Program-made: the position numbers and the translations under genes
Assembly (NCBI RefSeq): GCF_031432975.1
Contig: NZ_CP133838.1
Span: forward strand, 4,402,001 to 4,466,000
DNA: 64,000 nt
Reading direction: 5' to 3'
Origin: Buttiauxella selenatireducens
Lineage (GTDB): Bacteria; Pseudomonadota; Gammaproteobacteria; Enterobacterales; Enterobacteriaceae
In this document: piece by piece, positions 61,199 through 64,000 of the stretch
Layout: each line of letters begins with the position of its first letter
Numbering within the stretch: position 1 is the first letter of the stretch
Notes under the pieces: model-generated
Seen by the model: the letters and a program-made list of their open reading frames with translations, nothing else
What the model was told of the DNA's origin: nothing
The model's database searches: none

Positions 61199-62497
61199 TT
61201 ATTTCCCGCTATGCAGCCAGAAAGGCGCCTGCGAAATAGCTTCATTGCGATAATGTTCAATTTCAACCTGTTGGCGTGTCACGATGGCATGACGCAGCCC
61301 TTGCCAGTTATCCAGCCATGGTTGTGTTTTCGTATCGTCGTAAACGCCCGCCAGCAGGCGGATAGAACCGGTTTCTCGTGCCAGGCGCGGCAGTTGATCG
61401 GCATAGCTATCACCCAATGGGCGCTGGAAAGTCTCTTTCAGTTCCGCCGCGTGACGAGAAAGATGAGTATCAGCAAAACGCTTAAACGAACCCGCCAATT
61501 TGACGTTGGCTTTTTCGTCGGTAAATTTCTGCCACTGACGCCCAACCAACCATTCAGTCAGCGCCAGTTTTGCCTGGCTGCTTTGCGCGCTGAACGCGAG
61601 TTCAGGAGCTTTTAGTTCTTGCGGCAGCATCGCTTCATACGTTGCCAACAATTCACGCAGTTCAGTGCTCGCTTTACGTGGAATGATACCGCCGAACAGT
61701 GCCAGCGCGTGGCGCACAAGGCCAACCGCTTCCAGAACCTGAGCTTTCGCTTTGCCGTTACCACGCAGCCACAACTCTTCGTGGTATTGCCAGTGAGAAA
61801 GCGCCAGTTCGACTGAACCCTCCAGTCCTTGCTCAACCGTTGCTTTCGCAGGCACTCGCAGAACCGTTAACGGTTTAATTTCTCGTTCGTTATTGCCTTG
61901 AGCCAGGTGGTAGCCGCGCGCCGCTTTGCTCAGGCTACCCTGGCGTAGGCCCGGTTGTGCAACCAGTTGTTTGGCAAAGGCCAGAACATCTGCCGTTTCA
62001 CCTTCCAACAATTCAAGCTCCAGCTCGCACAGCGGTTCACTGAGTTCACCGGCTTTTACTTCACCGAGATCCAATGCCAATTCGATGCGGCTTTTACCGT
62101 GCGTCACGACCCATTTTTCACGTACAAAGTCAGTGCTAAATAAAGGATTCAGTTGTGCCTGCAACGCATCGGCAGAAAGATCTTCCGGCCAAACTTCTTG
62201 CGGGAATAGCGACAAGGCAAGTTCCGGCCCGTTCAACTCGACATTGTATTCCGGACGCTGATGTAACCCGCCCGTGACGCGGCCTGCGATTTTCATCGTC
62301 ATTTCGTAATGGCCGTTATCGCCGCGGATGCGCAGTCCCATATCATGACGGCGCAGTTGGTTATCAGCAGTTTCATAATAGATGTTGAGTAGCTGGCGCG
62401 GTTCGCTGTGCTGGCTTTCCAGCGAATTTAACGTGTTACGAAGGGAATCCAGTTCAGCTGGATTAACAATAAATTTGAGTTCGATTTCTTGGGTCAT
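61199..62497 (-). CDS. ygiF: Inorganic triphosphatase YgiF (CYTH-CHAD)
   Basis: A 432-residue protein with an N-terminal CYTH tunnel domain (TQEIELKFIV, the ExExK motif) that hydrolyses tripolyphosphate, and a C-terminal CHAD helical domain rich in His and Lys that binds polyphosphate. Upstream of glnE on the same strand by 48 bases. Confidence 0.95.
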   Translation of the reverse strand: MTQEIELKFIVNPAELDSLRNTLNSLESQHSEPRQLLNIYYETADNQLRRHDMGLRIRGDNGHYEMTMKIAGRVTGGLHQRPEYNVELNGPELALSLFPQEVWPEDLSADALQAQLNPLFSTDFVREKWVVTHGKSRIELALDLGEVKAGELSEPLCELELELLEGETADVLAFAKQLVAQPGLRQGSLSKAARGYHLAQGNNEREIKPLTVLRVPAKATVEQGLEGSVELALSHWQYHEELWLRGNGKAKAQVLEAVGLVRHALALFGGIIPRKASTELRELLATYEAMLPQELKAPELAFSAQSSQAKLALTEWLVGRQWQKFTDEKANVKLAGSFKRFADTHLSRHAAELKETFQRPLGDSYADQLPRLARETGSIRLLAGVYDDTKTQPWLDNWQGLRHAIVTRQQVEIEHYRNEAISQAPFWLHSGK

Positions 62498-62740
62498 CGT
62501 CTTTTTACTTTTAGTTGGGTCAAACTGGGCTCACGCCCAGAGAACTTAATCGTTTAATGGGTGTCAGTAGATAATATTTTTCACCAAATTACCATGAGTG
62601 GCGCGCATTTCGGCGGGCTCTAAATCACGAGTAAGTGGTCAAATTCACACCAGGATGATTCTCATTCAGGTTTACGGATTGCACCGTCAGACTGATGCCA
62701 CTACTATCGTTCCACTATTTATGACAATAATGACGAAATC

Positions 62741-63361
62741 ATGCACAAATTCCGCCTAATTTGCCTTACTTTGCTTTCTCTTAGCGTTTCTGTTGTGGCT
62801 CATGCCGATGAAAAACGTTATGTCTCTGATGAACTCAACACCTGGGTGCGTAGTGGTCCTGGGGACAATTATCGCCTGCAAGGAACCGTGAATGCGGGTG
62901 AAGAAGTGGTTCTGTTGCAAAGCAACGAAGAATCCAAATATGGTCAAATCCGTGACAGCAAAGGCCGTACCTCATGGATCCCTCTGGCACAGCTGAGCAC
63001 TTCACCAAGCCTGCGCACCCGTGTACCAGACCTGGAAAACCAGGTTAAGAGCCTGACTGATAAGCTGACTAATATCGATACCACCTGGAATCAGCGCACC
63101 GCTGATATGCAGCAAAAAGTGGCCCAAAGCGACAGTGTCATCACCGGTCTCAAAGATGAAAATCAACAGCTTAAAAACCAATTGATCGTCGCGAAGAAAA
63201 AAGTTGAAGCCGCGAATGTTCAGTTGGATGACAAGCAACGCGCCATCATCATGCAGTGGTTTATGTACGGCGGCGGGGTTGCAGGTTTTGGTCTGCTGCT
63301 TGGCCTGTTACTGCCACACATGATCCCAAGCCGTAAGAAGAAAGATCGCTGGATGAACTGA
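62741..63361 (+). CDS. ygiM: SH3-domain membrane protein YgiM
   Basis: A 206-residue TIGR04211-type protein: signal peptide (cleavage near AHA/DEK), bacterial SH3 domain (RYVSDELNTWVRSGPGDNYR), coiled coil (NQVKSLTDKLTNIDTTWNQ), and a C-terminal membrane segment (YGGGVAGFGLLLGLLLPHM) with a basic cytoplasmic tail. Function unknown; precedes cca, as in E. coli. Confidence 0.94.
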   Translation: MHKFRLICLTLLSLSVSVVAHADEKRYVSDELNTWVRSGPGDNYRLQGTVNAGEEVVLLQSNEESKYGQIRDSKGRTSWIPLAQLSTSPSLRTRVPDLENQVKSLTDKLTNIDTTWNQRTADMQQKVAQSDSVITGLKDENQQLKNQLIVAKKKVEAANVQLDDKQRAIIMQWFMYGGGVAGFGLLLGLLLPHMIPSRKKKDRWMN

Positions 63362-63428
63362 TCGCCAACCCTGTATCCTACACTTACGTATTATCGTAAT
63401 TGGTTAACAGATGCAGGGGCTTTAAAGC

Positions 63429-64000
63429 GTGAAGATTTATCTGGTCGGTGGTGCAGTACGCGATGGGTTATTGAGATTACCGGTCAAAGATAAAGATTGG
63501 GTGGTTGTCGGTGCAACACCGCAAGAAATGCTTGATGCGGGTTTCCAGCAGGTTGGGAAGGATTTCCCGGTGTTTCTGCATCCTGAGTCGCGGGAAGAAT
63601 ACGCATTAGCGCGCACCGAGCGTAAATCAGGCCAGGGATATACAGGTTTTACCTGCTATGCCGCGCCTGATGTCACGCTTGAGCAAGACTTACTGCGCCG
63701 CGATTTAACCATCAACGCCATTGCCCAGGACGAACACGGCGAGTTTATCGACCCGTATCATGGTCGTACTGATATCGAAAAACGCCTGCTGCGCCATGTT
63801 TCTCCCGCTTTCAATGAAGACCCGCTGCGTGTTTTACGCGTCGCGCGTTTTGCTGCGCGTTACGCCCATCTCAATTTTCAAATTGCCCCTGAAACGCTCT
63901 CCTTGATGACCGCAATGGCGGCAAACGGTGAGCTGGCGCATCTCACGCCAGAACGCGTGTGGAAAGAGACAGAAAACGCCCTCACCAGCCGCAATCCGCA
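63429..64000 (+). CDS. cca: CCA-adding enzyme / multifunctional tRNA nucleotidyltransferase (partial)
   Basis: GTG start at 63429, as in E. coli, giving [19 protein letters not shown]. The class II nucleotidyltransferase head is present: [14 protein letters not shown] (catalytic acidic pair), [10 protein letters not shown], and [16 protein letters not shown]. The frame is open to the window end (about 190 codons of the usual 412), so the C-terminal HD phosphohydrolase domain is outside. Adds and repairs the 3' CCA of tRNAs. Confidence 0.96.
   Translation, partial: MKIYLVGGAVRDGLLRLPVKDKDWVVVGATPQEMLDAGFQQVGKDFPVFLHPESREEYALARTERKSGQGYTGFTCYAAPDVTLEQDLLRRDLTINAIAQDEHGEFIDPYHGRTDIEKRLLRHVSPAFNEDPLRVLRVARFAARYAHLNFQIAPETLSLMTAMAANGELAHLTPERVWKETENALTSRNP

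Overview
This window is chromosomal DNA from a member of the Enterobacteriaceae. Gene order and protein sequences follow the Escherichia coli backbone around mltC-nupG-speC-pheV and then exbBD-metC-yghB-yqhCD-dkgA-ygiQ-ftsP-plsC-parC-ygiW-qseBC-mdaB-ygiN-parE-yqiA-cpdA-yqiB-nudF-tolC-ygiBCD-zupT-ribB-ubiK-hldE-glnE-ygiF-ygiM-cca. Several differences rule out E. coli K-12: a penicillin G acylase gene, an intact ygiQ, and no mqsRA or yqhG/H at their usual places. Penicillin acylase is best known from Kluyvera and some E. coli, so a Kluyvera- or Buttiauxella-like genus is plausible. The genus cannot be fixed from sequence reading alone.

Layout. 1-4192: end of mltC, nupG, speC. 4193-12112: an island of about 7.9 kb in tRNA-Phe, bounded by a 17-bp direct repeat of the tRNA 3' end (4253-4269 and 12096-12112). 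It carries a P4-type integrase, a second integrase-like gene, a P4-type immunity leader with three mutually complementary segments, an ash-like ORF, a Ner-like regulator, an AT-rich two-gene module (SF2 helicase plus a 144-residue unknown protein), and a GNAT/DUF1778 toxin-antitoxin pair. 12113-19046: accessory genes, namely a YeaR-like protein, a frameshifted penicillin acylase, a membrane protein fused to a papain-like domain, a secreted NlpC/P60 hydrolase and three unknown small proteins. 19070-37162: conserved backbone, with two hairpin-rich tandem repeat arrays beside dkgA-ygiQ and ygiQ-ftsP and ERIC-type elements. 37232-45059: a second variable block between ygiN and parE, with a LysR regulator, a large autotransporter frameshifted near its C-terminus, and a decayed sialic-acid (nan) locus under an RpiR-type regulator. 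45255-64000: backbone again, ending inside cca.

How the genes work together. Many backbone units are visible as operons: exbB-exbD behind a Fur-like box; qseB-qseC overlapping and followed by mdaB-ygiN, with a PmrA/QseB-like direct repeat upstream; parC-plsC; nudF-yqiB-cpdA-yqiA-parE; ygiB-ygiC; and ribB behind an FMN riboswitch. In the nan block only nanK, nanQ/yhcH and an RpiR regulator look complete. nanE seems reduced to about 39 codons that keep both ends of the gene, so the pathway cannot run from this locus alone.

Most interesting points: the helicase/small-protein pair as a candidate defence module inside a P4-like element; the preserved CI-RNA-like immunity architecture; the two single-base frameshifts at G runs (pga and the autotransporter), which may be real, phase-variable or assembly errors; the nanE relic; and the palindromic tandem repeat family. 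All calls rest on reading the sequence and remembered family features. No database search was run.
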